Source: Streptococcus sp. D7B5 (GTDB lineage Bacteria; Bacillota; Bacilli; Lactobacillales; Streptococcaceae). Taken from it: a stretch of 64,000 nt of DNA. Below are positions 7,405-17,779 of the stretch, one piece after another. The stretch is taken from contig NZ_CP121467.1 in NCBI RefSeq assembly GCF_029691405.1, positions 1,054,001 through 1,118,000 of the forward strand, read 5' to 3'. Position 1 is the first letter of the stretch; every line of letters begins with the position of its first letter. The translations under genes and the position numbers were made by a program. Under the pieces are notes generated by a model. It was given only the letters and a program-made list of their open reading frames with translations, did not search any database and was not told where the DNA came from.

Positions 7405-8142
7405 TCAATGCAAATTATTGATAGCCTCAGAAACTTCCCTAACCTTATAACGCGCGATTAGACAACTTCCACCATTGGGAAAGAAAAGCAGTTTTTCTTT
7501 CTTATCCAAATGCACCACATTTGCAGGATTGATGAGAAAAGAACGATGACACTGCAAGAGACGAGGCTCCTGCTTGAGAACCTCCTCTAGACTCGCCGTA
7601 AATTCCAGCCTATCCGTCTTGGTATAGAGAATAACACGATGGGCTCTAGGAGACGTTTCGAGATAGTAAACCTCTTTAAAAGGATACTGGAATTGAGCAA
7701 ATTTTGATTTAAAGTAAAAGCAATCTTCCGCCAGGCTTTTGCTGTCTTGACTATCGGCATAGAGAAGAGCTGTCTCGATACGAGACTCAAACTCCTCTGC
7801 CGACAAGGACTTATCAATGTAGTCCAAAGCAGACACTTGGTAGCGAAAGGACAGGGGCATAAACTCCGAGTGAGTCGTCACAAAGACGATCAGGGCATAA
7901 GGATCTCGATCCCGAATCTTTCTTGCCACTTCTAGGCCTTTCATCTCCTCATTTCGAATCTCAATGTCCAAAAAGAATAGCTGATGTGCTCCCTTCTCAT
8001 GCATCTCTGCCAGAAGTTGGTCTGGCTTGCCAAAGACTTCAAAAGAGCTGGGAATGATATGATGTTCTTTCAAGAGTTTCTCAATCGTCGTTTCAATCCT
8101 AGCTTGTTGGGAGAAATCATCTTCTAAAACAAATATTCTCAT
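7405..8142 (-). CDS. blpR: BlpR, LytTR response regulator of bacteriocin genes
   Basis: The 245-aa AgrA/ComE-type regulator has a receiver domain (1-125) with acidic pocket EDD at 7-9, phospho-acceptor Asp59 (FFLDIEIR) and conserved Thr/Lys positions. It is followed by a LytTR DNA-binding domain (about 140-245, with HRSFLINPANV). LytTR proteins bind two direct half-sites about two turns apart, which fits the five ATTCAAGA repeats found in this window. The gene is five bases after blpS and precedes blpH, giving a compact regulatory operon. Confidence 0.94.
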   Translation of the reverse strand: MRIFVLEDDFSQQARIETTIEKLLKEHHIIPSSFEVFGKPDQLLAEMHEKGAHQLFFLDIEIRNEEMKGLEVARKIRDRDPYALIVFVTTHSEFMPLSFRYQVSALDYIDKSLSAEEFESRIETALLYADSQDSKSLAEDCFYFKSKFAQFQYPFKEVYYLETSPRAHRVILYTKTDRLEFTASLEEVLKQEPRLLQCHRSFLINPANVVHLDKKEKLLFFPNGGSCLIARYKVREVSEAINNLH

Positions 8143-8146
8143 CTTC

Positions 8147-8485
8147 TTACTCTCCTTGTTTCAACCATCTTTGGCGAATATCTCTATAGCGACGTCTGGC
8201 ATACTGAACAGCATATCGACCTTCTTCTCCAAGAAAAAGAGTCTTTGATTGGATATCCATGGATTTTAGCCGTTCAAGGTTAACCAGACAATTTCGATGA
8301 CATCTCGTCAAGGTTTCTCCATATTGTTTCTCAAGATTGCTTAAATTTTGAAATAGATCAAAGCTAGCGTTTTCTGTAACAATCTGCACGGTATGGGCTT
8401 TGCTTGGATGCGTTTGGATATAGTAGATATCCTCTATGTTTAATTTGAAAATTTCTTTCTCTTTTTGGATGATAATGTAGTTCAT
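8147..8485 (-). CDS. blpS: BlpS, stand-alone LytTR DNA-binding protein
   Basis: The 112-aa protein consists of a LytTR domain only (HRNCLVNLERLKSM matches the BlpR HRSFLINPANV region), with no receiver. It may compete with or assist BlpR at the same half-sites; its role in pneumococcus is not well defined. It is the first gene of blpSRH, with GGAGG eight bases before ATG 8485. No ATTCAAGA repeat was seen in front of it, suggesting basal expression of the sensing genes. Confidence 0.88.
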   Translation of the reverse strand: MNYIIIQKEKEIFKLNIEDIYYIQTHPSKAHTVQIVTENASFDLFQNLSNLEKQYGETLTRCHRNCLVNLERLKSMDIQSKTLFLGEEGRYAVQYARRRYRDIRQRWLKQGE

Positions 8486-8638
8486 GGATAAAACCTCCTA
8501 AAAAGAGGATAGCATAAATCTAGAAACTATTTTTCACCAAATCCTAAACGGTTCTCAAAAATTCCTAAAGTGTCGAATCATTCGCAAAATGGCTATGATA
8601 ATCTTACAATTATTTTATCATAAAATCCTGCAATAACC

Positions 8639-8667
8639 ATTCAGGAAATTTCAATGACAATTAAAGA
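8639..8667 (+). promoter_or_regulatory. BlpR-type operator of blpT
   Basis: ATTCAGGA (8639-8646) and ATTAAAGA (8660-8667) keep the 21-bp phasing. The second half-site has one change from the others, and the best -10 (TATGAT, 8702-8707) lies 34 bp away rather than 29, so induction may be weaker. Confidence 0.7.
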
Positions 8668-8763
8668 TTTGAAGATAAAAAAAGAATTAAAAGTGATAAG
8701 CTATGATTATAGAAAGACAATCACTTGAAACAGCTTTAGAACCATCACAAAGGAGGCATTCTC

Positions 8764-9093
8764 ATGACAGATACAGACCCTATTAAAAGAGCTCATACTT
8801 TGATTACTGACTTAAACAAAGCCTACCAAGTCTGCAAACAGGCAACAGCTGACGATGTCCGCTTTCAGGAGCAGCTGAACAATATCCTTGACTTTCTCTC
8901 TAAAACTGAGACAGTGGATAATCGATTCTTGATTGAGCTGGAAAAATTTTACCAGACTTCCAGTCTTCTCCTGGGTCTCAGCGCTCTCAATCCAGATGCT
9001 CCTACTCGCGCCGCTTGGCGGGCCTATGACCGTTTCCACTTTGACCAAGTCAAAACCAAGCTAAGTCTCTACGGACCAACTATTATCTTGTAG
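8764..9093 (+). CDS. blpT: BlpT, conserved Blp-locus protein of unknown role
   Basis: The 109-aa soluble protein has two predicted helical halves and no signal or membrane segment. Position at the end of the blp locus, its own BlpR-type operator and size match pneumococcal BlpT. GGAGG lies before ATG 8764. It is monocistronic and ends in a hairpin shared with the converging ecsB gene. Its biochemical role is not known; the helical-bundle look is compatible with an immunity-type fold, but that is inference. Confidence 0.85.
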   Translation: MTDTDPIKRAHTLITDLNKAYQVCKQATADDVRFQEQLNNILDFLSKTETVDNRFLIELEKFYQTSSLLLGLSALNPDAPTRAAWRAYDRFHFDQVKTKLSLYGPTIIL

Positions 9094-9096
9094 AAA

Positions 9097-9136
9097 ATAA
9101 AAGAAGCTGAGACAGACTGAACTCAACTTCTTTTTT
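9097..9136. terminator. Terminator between blpT and ecsB
   Basis: AAAAGAAGCTGAG pairs imperfectly with CTCAACTTCTTTTTT. It lies between converging genes. Confidence 0.65.
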
Positions 9137-9154
9137 AGTGTCCTATAAGTAAGA

Positions 9155-10204
9155 TTAATCCTGCATCTGACGTTTTACCTGATAAGGCAAATACAAGACT
9201 TGTAAAACCAGTCCAGCTCCAAGCAGGGCTAGAAGGGCTAGTTTTTCTTGGAGGGTAATCAAACCAACTATCAGTTGAACCATTAAAACAAAACCTGTCA
9301 ATCCTCGGATAACTTCCTGTAGTCCCTTCTCTTTTTCACCCTTTTCTAAAGGAAAGAGCTGGGTCAAATACTGGTAGTCAAAAGCACGATAGAGAGCCAA
9401 CAACTGGAAGAGCATGAGGTAATTAAATAGAACAACCACTGCCGTCGCAATCCAAGACTGCTCGATAAAAATCACAGCTAACAAGGATAGGAGCAAGAGG
9501 CGAAGACTGAGAGCAAAGAGGTCTCCATTTCGCAGATACGAACGAAGATAGAGATTTTGCCAGATCTTCCCAGGCACCTTTTGAACAGTCTTTAGGAGGA
9601 AATCCAGATAAGCGCGACGCTTGACACTATTTGAAACGCCCTTGACCTGAGTAAAGAGAGCAAAGAAACGAAGCAAGACTTGCTTGCGCTTGCTTTCTTG
9701 GGTGATAACGTAGTCCCAGGCAAGCCCAGTCTCAGTATAAAATTTACTGGCTTTTTGGCGAAAGAGGAAGTATTTCCCAGCTCCTAATAAAAGCACATAG
9801 GCAAGAAAGACTGGCAAGCCATAGCCCATGGCTAAAAACAAGGGTGCAAACAAGAGTAAAAAGAGGGTTTGAACAATTGTCCAGAAAACCAATGAACGCG
9901 ACGTCTGCCCTTTGAGGTACAACTTGACCTCCTCTTCACTGACTAAGAGAAAGAGTTTATCCGGTCCTTCCATGTAGGTCGCGATTCCTCCCCAAGCTAA
10001 AAGCAAGGCAGAGACAATCCCCAAAAACAAGAGGATAGGCCAATGATTTTCAGGAAAATCTTGCAGGAGTTGACTGTACTGGTAAGCTAGAAAACCGATG
10101 AGAACTAGCAGGAACAAGACAAAATGGTCATTTAGAACATAACGCAGATAACCAAGACACTCCTTACGAAAAGCCTGCTTTCTCTTTAAAAACAAGTCTT
10201 TCAT
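9155..10204 (-). CDS. ecsB: EcsB/PptB-type ABC exporter membrane subunit
   Basis: The 349-aa membrane protein has about eight hydrophobic helices and matches the EcsB family in length, charge pattern and position after an EcsA ATPase. Its start overlaps the end of ecsA by four bases. In streptococci the EcsAB pair is also called PptAB and exports short hydrophobic signalling peptides of Rgg systems; in Bacillus it affects secretion and competence. The ecs-hit neighbourhood is conserved across Firmicutes. Export of peptides in this strain is inferred from family knowledge. Confidence 0.85.
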   Translation of the reverse strand: MKDLFLKRKQAFRKECLGYLRYVLNDHFVLFLLVLIGFLAYQYSQLLQDFPENHWPILLFLGIVSALLLAWGGIATYMEGPDKLFLLVSEEEVKLYLKGQTSRSLVFWTIVQTLFLLLFAPLFLAMGYGLPVFLAYVLLLGAGKYFLFRQKASKFYTETGLAWDYVITQESKRKQVLLRFFALFTQVKGVSNSVKRRAYLDFLLKTVQKVPGKIWQNLYLRSYLRNGDLFALSLRLLLLSLLAVIFIEQSWIATAVVVLFNYLMLFQLLALYRAFDYQYLTQLFPLEKGEKEKGLQEVIRGLTGFVLMVQLIVGLITLQEKLALLALLGAGLVLQVLYLPYQVKRQMQD

Positions 10205-10932
10205 AGCTCCTCCTCTTTGGTCAGAGCCAAGTAAATATCATTCAAACTCGCTTCAGGCATGGCAAAAGCATCCCGCAGTTGCTGGAGGTTCCCCTGAGCC
10301 CGCACCTCCCCCTTGTGGAGAATGACAAAGGCATCACACATCTTTTCCGCTGAGTCTAGCACGTGGGTACTCATGAGAATGGACTTGCCTTTTTGCTTTT
10401 CCACTTCCAAAAGCTGGATCAAGTCAGAAATGGCCAAAGGATCGAGCCCAAGGAAAGGCTCATCAACGATGAAAAGACTCGGATCTACGACAAAGGCACA
10501 GATAATCATGACCTTCTGCTTCATCCCTTTGGAAAAATGCACTGGGAACCAGTCTAATTTTTGATCCAAACGAAACATTTTTAACAAAGATTCTACTCGC
10601 TCAAAAGCCACTTTTTGCTCAATACCATAGGCCATGGCAACCGTCTCGATATGCTCTCTGAGGGTCAATTCCTCATACAGACTAGGCGTTTCTGGGATAT
10701 AGCCAATCTGCTTGCGATAGTTGGTCGCATCTTCTCGCAGGGTGAGACCGTTAATCTTGATTTCCCCACTGTAAGGTGTCAACAGACCAATAATCTCATT
10801 GATTGTCGTTGATTTCCCAGCACCGTTGAGCCCAATCAAACCGACCAACTGCCCACTTTCAACGGTAAAGGACACATCTTTCAAGACAGGGACGTGAACA
10901 TAGCCTCCTGTCAGGTTTTTAATTTCTAACAT
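10201..10932 (-). CDS. ecsA: EcsA/PptA-type ABC transporter ATPase
   Basis: The 243-aa ATPase has Walker A GLNGAGKST (about residues 35-43), a FSKGMKQK signature variant (LSGGQ-type) and Walker B FIVDEPFLGLDP, followed by an H-loop STHVLDSAEKMCD. It pairs with the membrane subunit encoded by the overlapping next gene. The gene is transcribed away from hit from closely nested divergent promoters. The SKGM signature instead of SGGQ is normal for this family. Confidence 0.9.
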   Translation of the reverse strand: MLEIKNLTGGYVHVPVLKDVSFTVESGQLVGLIGLNGAGKSTTINEIIGLLTPYSGEIKINGLTLREDATNYRKQIGYIPETPSLYEELTLREHIETVAMAYGIEQKVAFERVESLLKMFRLDQKLDWFPVHFSKGMKQKVMIICAFVVDPSLFIVDEPFLGLDPLAISDLIQLLEVEKQKGKSILMSTHVLDSAEKMCDAFVILHKGEVRAQGNLQQLRDAFAMPEASLNDIYLALTKEEEL

Positions 10933-10946
10933 ATTTTCTCCGAATC

Positions 10947-10955
10947 TGGTATAAT
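10947..10955 (+). promoter_or_regulatory. Extended -10 promoter of hit
   Basis: TGGTATAAT is a TG-N-TATAAT extended -10 about 45 bp before the hit start; no good -35 is present. Confidence 0.6.
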
Positions 10956-10963
10956 GTAGCTAT

Positions 10964-10972
10964 ATTATATCA
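10964..10972 (-). promoter_or_regulatory. Extended -10 promoter of ecsAB
   Basis: TGATATAAT on the minus strand is only eight bases from the oppositely facing hit -10, so RNA polymerase cannot occupy both at once. Confidence 0.6.
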
Positions 10973-10999
10973 AAATTCAATACAGTAGAGGTGGATTTT

Positions 11000-11410
11000 A
11001 TGTCAGATTGCATTTTTTGTAAGATCATCGCAGGGGAAATTCCTGCTTCAAAAGTATACGAAGATGAGCAGGTTCTTGCCTTTCTTGATATCTCTCAAGT
11101 AACGCCTGGGCACACCCTCATTGTACCCAAAGAGCACTATCGCAATCTTTTAGAGATGGACGCTACCAGCGCCAGCCAACTCTTTGCCCAAGTACCAACA
11201 GTGGCTCAAAAAGTCATGAAGGCTACCAAGGCTGTTGGCATGAATATCATTGCCAACTGCGAGGAAATCGCTGGTCAAACGGTCTTTCATACCCATGTAC
11301 ACCTCGTACCTCGCTACGGTGCAGAAGATGACCTCAAGATTGACTTTATCGCCCACGAACCTGACTTTGACAAACTTGCCCAAGTCGCTGAAACCATTAA
11401 AAACGCTTAA
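11000..11410 (+). CDS. hit: HIT-family nucleotide hydrolase
   Basis: The 136-aa protein begins MSDCIFCKIIAGEIPASKVYED, typical of HIT (Hint-type) hydrolases, and has the histidine triad HTHVHLVPR near residue 97. These enzymes hydrolyse AMP-lysine and related phosphoramidates. ATG 11000 is chosen because GAGGTG lies eight bases upstream; a GTG at 10991 overlaps that site. It is divergent to ecsAB, the conserved Firmicutes arrangement, and probably co-transcribed with the next small gene. Confidence 0.93.
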   Translation: MSDCIFCKIIAGEIPASKVYEDEQVLAFLDISQVTPGHTLIVPKEHYRNLLEMDATSASQLFAQVPTVAQKVMKATKAVGMNIIANCEEIAGQTVFHTHVHLVPRYGAEDDLKIDFIAHEPDFDKLAQVAETIKNA

Positions 11411-11419
11411 GGAGATGCC

Positions 11420-11698
11420 ATGAAACTATCAAATCTACTGCTATTCGCAGGAGCTGCTGCTGGAAGTTATTTTGTCGTAAAAAATCGCCAAGCCATTCAG
11501 GATGAAGTGCTAGATACAACTGACCGCGTCCAAGCTATCAAGGATGATTTGGATATCATCCAAAACAGCCTACAAATCATCGACCAACAAAAAGCCCTTA
11601 TCAAGGAATACCAAAAAGATTTAACCTACAAATTCAAAGTTTTAGAAAAAGATTTCCAAACCAGAATGGCGATCCTCCAAGAAGAAAAACAAGTATAA
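11420..11698 (+). CDS. Conserved streptococcal membrane-anchored coiled-coil protein
   Basis: The 92-aa product has an N-terminal hydrophobic segment (NLLLFAGAAAGSYFVV) followed by a long amphipathic helix with heptad character (residues 25-90). It starts nine bases after hit with GGAG. Position matches a conserved small gene next to hit in pneumococcus. The function is unknown; a single-helix anchor with a cytoplasmic or surface coiled coil is all the sequence shows. Confidence 0.8.
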   Translation: MKLSNLLLFAGAAAGSYFVVKNRQAIQDEVLDTTDRVQAIKDDLDIIQNSLQIIDQQKALIKEYQKDLTYKFKVLEKDFQTRMAILQEEKQV

Positions 11699-11767
11699 GA
11701 AAGCCTCCAACTTTCCTTAAATCCATTTTGGGTTACTAGATTTGAACAGAAAAAGGAGGCAATGAAA

Positions 11768-12421
11768 ATGAAACAGTTTGTAAAAGTTCTAGCGAAGGTC
11801 ATCGCGATCCCTTGCGGCTGCCTCTGCCTGCTTGCAGCCCTAGCATTTCTACTAGTGGCCAATCTTTTCAAGGCTTCACCGAGTGACATCCGTGAGGGGA
11901 ATGAAGCCTTAAAACAAATCTTTATCTCTCTTGACATGCCTCCTAAGAAAGTAGAATCAAATGGAAGGTATCAATTTGAGGGTGGAGGCTTACATTTTTA
12001 TGTTACTTTCTCTGATGATGTCATCAATAGCCACCCCGTCCTAAAAGAAAGTCCAAAACTCACCAAAAACCGACTCGAAGTCTATGTCCTCCAGACAGGA
12101 GAGATTTCCTACTATAAAGTAGGGGACAACTTGTTCAATCACGGTTTAATACAATTTTTAAAGGAGGAGGGCGAGAAGTATTTCCAAGAAAAAGGAAAGA
12201 AATTTAACCCTAATTACTCACTTCTCTTTTGGAATGATCAAGAAAGTCTTAAAAAGGGAATTGCATTCTATGAAAAAGCTTTGACCTTAGTAGATATTCA
12301 GGATAATTCGGCGATTAAGCGCATTGACACCGTCACCGTTAAGCCTGGAAAGGAAGAGGAATTCAAGCAACTCATTCAGGAGATGGATACTGCTGGCTTG
12401 CTCACTCAAAAGTATAAATAG
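11768..12421 (+). CDS. Unknown membrane-anchored protein, 217 aa
   Basis: The N-terminus (MKQFVKVLAKVIAIPCGCLC, then LLAALAFLLVANLF) is one hydrophobic helix with a basic start; the rest is a soluble domain of about 180 residues (YQFEGGGLHFYVTFSDDV, ending AGLLTQKYK). GGAGG at 11755-11759 is eight bases from ATG 11768 but only two from ATG 11762, so the later start is preferred. CGC at residues 18-20 falls inside the helix and is not a clear lipobox. It ends at a bidirectional terminator facing dnaJ. I do not recognise the family. Confidence 0.75.
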   Translation: MKQFVKVLAKVIAIPCGCLCLLAALAFLLVANLFKASPSDIREGNEALKQIFISLDMPPKKVESNGRYQFEGGGLHFYVTFSDDVINSHPVLKESPKLTKNRLEVYVLQTGEISYYKVGDNLFNHGLIQFLKEEGEKYFQEKGKKFNPNYSLLFWNDQESLKKGIAFYEKALTLVDIQDNSAIKRIDTVTVKPGKEEEFKQLIQEMDTAGLLTQKYK

Positions 12422-12471
12422 TAGACTAATTGGAGAATGATTGCTCGATGCTAAATTTCCCAAGATTATAC

Positions 12472-12497
12472 AAAAAAAGAGCCAATCGGCTCTTTTT
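12472..12497. terminator. Bidirectional terminator facing dnaJ
   Basis: AAAAAGAGCC-AATC-GGCTCTTTTTA is a strong GC stem with A and T runs, lying between converging genes. Confidence 0.9.
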
Positions 12498-12500
12498 ACT

Positions 12501-13655
12501 TTATTCTCCTTCAAAGGCATCTTTTATATGGTCAAAGAAGCCTTTTTTCTTCGGATTGACTTTCAAGTCACCTGCAGCTGCGAACTCTTTAAGCGCTGCT
12601 TTTTGGCGGTCGTTCAAACCTGTCGGAGTCACGACATTGACTGTAACGTATTGGTCACCAACAGCACCACCACGAAGGCTCGGTGCTCCCTTGCCACGTA
12701 GGCGGAATTTCTTGCCAGTCTGAGTTCCTTCTGGGATAACCAATTCAACATCTCCATGAACAGTTGGAATTTCCACAGTATCTCCAAGAGTAGCTTGGAC
12801 GATATTAAGATTTAACTTGTAGAAAATAGTTGTTCCTTCACGTTCAAATTTATCACTGGCTTCAACAGAAACCACCACGTACAAGTCCCCGTAAGGTCCA
12901 CCGTTAAAGCCTGCTTCACCTTGACCAGCGAGGCGGATTTGTTGGCCTGTTTCCACACCAGCAGGGATTTTTACATGTACGCTATGAGCTTGTTTTTCAT
13001 GCCCTGTTCCGTGACAAGTTGTACATGGATCTTTGATTTCTTTTCCGCGACCATGACAGACATCACAGGTTACTTGGCGACGCATCATACCAAGAGGAGT
13101 CTGCGTATCGACGTTAATGACACCAGCACCATGACAGCGTCCACAAGTGACTGGACTTGTCCCTGGCTTAGCACCAGAGCCATTACATGTACGACAGCTG
13201 GCTTCACGATTGTATTTAACTTCTTTTTCCGTTCCGAAGATAGCTTCTTCAAAGGTTAAGTTCACACGATACTGGAGGTCATCCCCTTGACGAGGAGCGT
13301 TTGGATTGCGTGAAGCTCCTCCTCCTCCGAAAAAACTTGAGAAGATATCTTCAAAACCACCGAAGCCACCTGCTCCGTCAAAGCCACCAAAACCACCAGC
13401 ACCACCAAAGCCACCAGCACCACCAAAGCCACCGTTGGCACCCGCAGCACCATACTGGTCGTAGGCTGCACGTTTTTGGTCGTCACTCAAAGTCTCATAG
13501 GCTTCTTGAACTTCCTTGTATTTTTCCTCAGCGCCAGGCTCCTTGTTGATATCTGGGTGATATTTTTTCGAAAGCTTACGATAAGCCTTTTTGATCTCGT
13601 CTGCCGAAGCGTTTTTCGACACCCCCAGACGATCATAAAATTCAGTATTGTTCAT
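12501..13655 (-). CDS. dnaJ: DnaJ (Hsp40) co-chaperone
   Basis: The 384-aa protein has the J domain with HPD at residues 33-35, a long Gly/Phe-rich linker ([11 protein letters not shown] repeats), four CxxCxGxG zinc motifs ([32 protein letters not shown]) and C-terminal substrate-binding domains. It delivers clients to DnaK and stimulates its ATPase. The start [12 protein letters not shown] is the family-standard one; an upstream in-frame TTG is not needed. A 361-bp spacer with a likely terminator and hairpin elements separates it from dnaK, so it may be made partly from its own transcript. Confidence 0.97.
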   Translation of the reverse strand: MNNTEFYDRLGVSKNASADEIKKAYRKLSKKYHPDINKEPGAEEKYKEVQEAYETLSDDQKRAAYDQYGAAGANGGFGGAGGFGGAGGFGGFDGAGGFGGFEDIFSSFFGGGGASRNPNAPRQGDDLQYRVNLTFEEAIFGTEKEVKYNREASCRTCNGSGAKPGTSPVTCGRCHGAGVINVDTQTPLGMMRRQVTCDVCHGRGKEIKDPCTTCHGTGHEKQAHSVHVKIPAGVETGQQIRLAGQGEAGFNGGPYGDLYVVVSVEASDKFEREGTTIFYKLNLNIVQATLGDTVEIPTVHGDVELVIPEGTQTGKKFRLRGKGAPSLRGGAVGDQYVTVNVVTPTGLNDRQKAALKEFAAAGDLKVNPKKKGFFDHIKDAFEGE

Positions 13656-13688
13656 ACAAGATACCAAGACCGTAAAATTCGACTGAAA

Positions 13689-13741
13689 AATAGGAAATCT
13701 GACGCTGGAGCGATGCTCCTAGACAGATTTCTCTTTTTTCC
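13689..13741. repeat. Palindromic intergenic element, copy 1
   Basis: TAGGAAATCTGACGC, an apical GGAGC-GAT-GCTCC hairpin, then TAGACAGATTTCT and a T-rich run. A second, inverted copy lies at 13931-13990. The outer arms are shared, while the apical stem differs but still pairs. Confidence 0.65.
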
Positions 13742-13824
13742 GAGAATTTAGGTCGGGTTCAATTCCTTTCTTTTATATTGATGAGACAAAACCCAAACAA
13801 ATCAGGTTCCATCCCTTTTTACCG

Positions 13825-13852
13825 AAAAACAGAGGCTGGGTTGCAACCTCTG
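13825..13852 (-). terminator. Terminator in the dnaK-dnaJ gap
   Basis: On the minus strand CAGAGG, an 11-base loop and CCTCTG are followed by TTTTT. It lies 165 bp after dnaK and could separate dnaK from dnaJ transcription. Confidence 0.6.
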
Positions 13853-13930
13853 GATTTCTTCCTATCATTACGACGTTCAAGTTTTAAAAATCAAACTAGT
13901 AATGCTAAATCGAGCACGCCCTAACCTCTT

Positions 13931-13990
13931 GGTGAAAAAGACAAATCTTCCTAGAAACTAAAGTTTCTGCGTCAGATTTCCTATTTTCAC
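13931..13990. repeat. Palindromic intergenic element, copy 2 (inverted)
   Basis: GCGTCAGATTTCCTATTTT at its right end is a 19-bp exact inverted repeat of the left end of copy 1. The apical stem here is AGAAACT-AA-AGTTTCT. Together the two copies frame most of the 361-bp dnaK-dnaJ gap, which holds no credible gene. Confidence 0.65.
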
Positions 13991-14016
13991 TGTGAGGTTT
14001 TTACGGGCTTTGCATC

Positions 14017-15852
<1,836 letters not shown>

Positions 15853-15879
15853 TTAAATTTTATATTCTTTTTTCTTTTT

Positions 15880-15993
15880 GATACTCTTCTTAAGTGGCGA
15901 CGCCGTCAGAGCTTGACTTCGTCAATCTCTTTGACTAAACTTTGAGCCTCAGGTCTCAAAGTTTGCGAAAATATCGCCACGGCGAAGAGTATC
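15880..15993. repeat. BOX-like palindromic intergenic repeat
   Basis: GATACTCTTC at 15880-15889 is repeated inverted as GAAGAGTATC at 15984-15993, with inner GTGGCGA and TCGCCAC arms also pairing. The middle has GAGCTTGACTTCGTCAA and a CTTTGAG-CCTC-AGGTCTCAAAG hairpin. The ATACTCTTC ends and the GACTTCGTCA hairpin resemble pneumococcal BOX A and C modules. It lies between grpE and dnaK and would be transcribed within the operon. Confidence 0.65.
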
Positions 15994-16093
15994 GCCTTTG
16001 GTTCGCTACGCTCACTATTGGTAAAGCCGAACCGTTTCTTATCTTTCTTTCATAGTTTATTGTCGTTTCGGACAGGTTTTTAAGTTCTCTAGC

Positions 16094-16609
16094 CTAGTTA
16101 TAAACTACTACCATGGCTGGGCGTAGGATGCGGTCATGGAGTTTGTAGCCTTTTTGGAAGACTTGGGCGATGGTATCTGCTGGGTGTTCATCGTCTGCTG
16201 GGAGAGTTTGGATGGCCATATGGTAGTTATGGTCAAATTCACCGTCAGCTGCGATTTCTTCGATTCCTTCTTCTTTCAAAGCGTGAATTAAGCTCTCTTG
16301 CACCATCTCCAATCCTTTTTTGACATCGTCTGTCAAACCTTCAACGGCTAGTGCACGTTCTAAGTTGTCGAGCGATGGTAAGATTGCTTTTGCCAGGTCT
16401 TGGCTACGATAACGTTGCAAGTTTTGACGCTCTTCGTTGGCACGGCGTTGGATATTTTGCATTTCTGCATGAGCGCGAAGGTATTTGTTTTCGAACTCAT
16501 CCGCACGTTCATTTGCCAAGTCCAACTCAGACTTCTCAGGAGTTGTTTCTTCAGTTGTTTCCACAACTTCCTCTTCTTTCATTTCTTCGTTTTTTTTATC
16601 TTGGGCCAT
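16094..16609 (-). CDS. grpE: GrpE nucleotide-exchange factor
   Basis: The 171-aa protein has a Glu/Lys-rich disordered start, a long coiled coil (about 35-90, [20 protein letters not shown]) and a C-terminal beta domain ending [15 protein letters not shown] ([11 protein letters not shown]). It releases ADP from DnaK. ATG 16609 follows AGGAGGCGAAA; the longer frame starting at 16633 lies upstream of this site and is rejected. It is 26 bp downstream of hrcA in the heat-shock operon. Confidence 0.96.
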   Translation of the reverse strand: MAQDKKNEEMKEEEVVETTEETTPEKSELDLANERADEFENKYLRAHAEMQNIQRRANEERQNLQRYRSQDLAKAILPSLDNLERALAVEGLTDDVKKGLEMVQESLIHALKEEGIEEIAADGEFDHNYHMAIQTLPADDEHPADTIAQVFQKGYKLHDRILRPAMVVVYN

Positions 16610-16635
16610 TTTCGCCTCCTTTATTGATTTCAAAA

Positions 16636-17670
16636 TTAATTTACTTCGTAATGATTGCTGCTGAGGTAGCGATAAAAATCTGTCAACTTCATCGTCAAAA
16701 CACGATTGACCACATTGACTTGGTTGACCAATTGCTGGTAATCCAGGTTGACTGGACCGATAATCGCCAAAATTCCAAAACCTCGATAAGGAATAAGGAA
16801 CTTGCTACTAATCACCGCCAAGTCAGCTAGACAGGATTCCTGACTGTCCGCAACACGGACATTTTGCATTTGATCTTCATGCAGACCCTCACGAATCTCC
16901 AGAGCCACTTTTTGCGGTTGGTCAAAGAACTGATAGGCTGCTAGATTGGCAAAATTCAAGAGATTGACTTTGCCCGACACCACAATGTTTTCGTTGAACA
17001 TTTCTTTAAAAATGTGTTCAAAGAGATCCATGACATTGTCCGTTGTTGTAAAGTAACGCTGGATAATCTGCGGAATCTCCGTCCGAATCTTGTAATGAAT
17101 GTCCAGAACAGTGTGACTGAGGAAACGTTCCTGAATGATGCTTTTCAGTTTCAGCAAATCTTCCTGCAAGAAGTTCCTTGGAATCAGAAATTGACTGGTA
17201 ACCGTTCGGGACTCGTCTAGGGTAAATACTGCCAAGGCGGTATGTTGTCCCAAAACAACGATATCAAAGGCTGTCAACCGTTGCCTGCTCGGCTCAACAT
17301 CCAGCGCCACTACTGTACAGCCGCTCAGGTCTGTCAGTAGATTAGCAGCCTCTTGCAGAATATCCTCCAATTTGAAGAATTCCTGATCAAAGGCTTTGAC
17401 AATCTCATATACCTCATTTTCAGCCAGTCGGTCAAAATCCAGTGAGTGTTTCACATAGTACTGAAAACCAGCAACACTTGGCATCCGACCGCTTGAGGTA
17501 TGAGCCTTCTCAAGCAAACCCTGCTTCTCTAGAGCTGCCATGTCATTACGAATGGTAGCACTACTAGAATTAATAGACTCTTGTAGCGCCTTGGATCCGA
17601 CAGGTTCGTGCGTTTTGGTAAAGATGTCAATAATCAGATTTAAAATATCCTGCTGACGCTCTGTAACCAT
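16636..17670 (-). CDS. hrcA: HrcA heat-shock repressor
   Basis: The 344-aa repressor has an N-terminal winged helix (residues 1-75, with [20 protein letters not shown] and HTSSGRMPS) and a C-terminal dimerisation/GAF-like domain ending [16 protein letters not shown]. It binds CIRCE and represses its own operon. ATG 17670 is family-standard and follows GGAGTGATGAG; the longer frame reads through the operator. First gene of hrcA-grpE-dnaK. Confidence 0.97.
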   Translation of the reverse strand: MVTERQQDILNLIIDIFTKTHEPVGSKALQESINSSSATIRNDMAALEKQGLLEKAHTSSGRMPSVAGFQYYVKHSLDFDRLAENEVYEIVKAFDQEFFKLEDILQEAANLLTDLSGCTVVALDVEPSRQRLTAFDIVVLGQHTALAVFTLDESRTVTSQFLIPRNFLQEDLLKLKSIIQERFLSHTVLDIHYKIRTEIPQIIQRYFTTTDNVMDLFEHIFKEMFNENIVVSGKVNLLNFANLAAYQFFDQPQKVALEIREGLHEDQMQNVRVADSQESCLADLAVISSKFLIPYRGFGILAIIGPVNLDYQQLVNQVNVVNRVLTMKLTDFYRYLSSNHYEVN

Positions 17671-17696
17671 CTCATCACTCCTCTCCGTCCAATCGA

Positions 17697-17723
17697 TTAG
17701 CACTCGATACATCCAAGTGCTAA
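17697..17723 (-). promoter_or_regulatory. CIRCE operator 1 (proximal)
   Basis: TTAGCACTC-N9-AAGTGCTAA, one mismatch from the TTAGCACTC-N9-GAGTGCTAA consensus. It lies between the -10 and hrcA. Confidence 0.92.
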
Positions 17724-17734
17724 TTCATGATTCT

Positions 17735-17762
17735 ATTATACACCCTTAGAAGAGAATGTCAA
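17735..17762 (-). promoter_or_regulatory. hrcA operon sigma-A promoter
   Basis: TTGACA (17757-17762) and TATAAT (17735-17740) on the minus strand are spaced 16 bp and sit between the two CIRCE operators. Confidence 0.88.
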
Positions 17763-17779
17763 GACAAAAACTCAAAAAT

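Noticed and set aside
2271..8142. Interpretation as the comAB/comCDE competence locus
   Set aside because: The pheromone ends PIQL, a BlpS-type LytTR protein and BlpT are present, and the hit/ecs neighbourhood is that of blp.
12430..12723. Plus-strand open frame of 97 codons over the dnaJ 3' end
   Set aside because: It runs through the bidirectional terminator and antisense to dnaJ.
13260..13550. Open frames on both strands in the Gly/Phe-rich part of dnaJ
   Set aside because: Low-complexity shadows of the GGFGGAG repeats.
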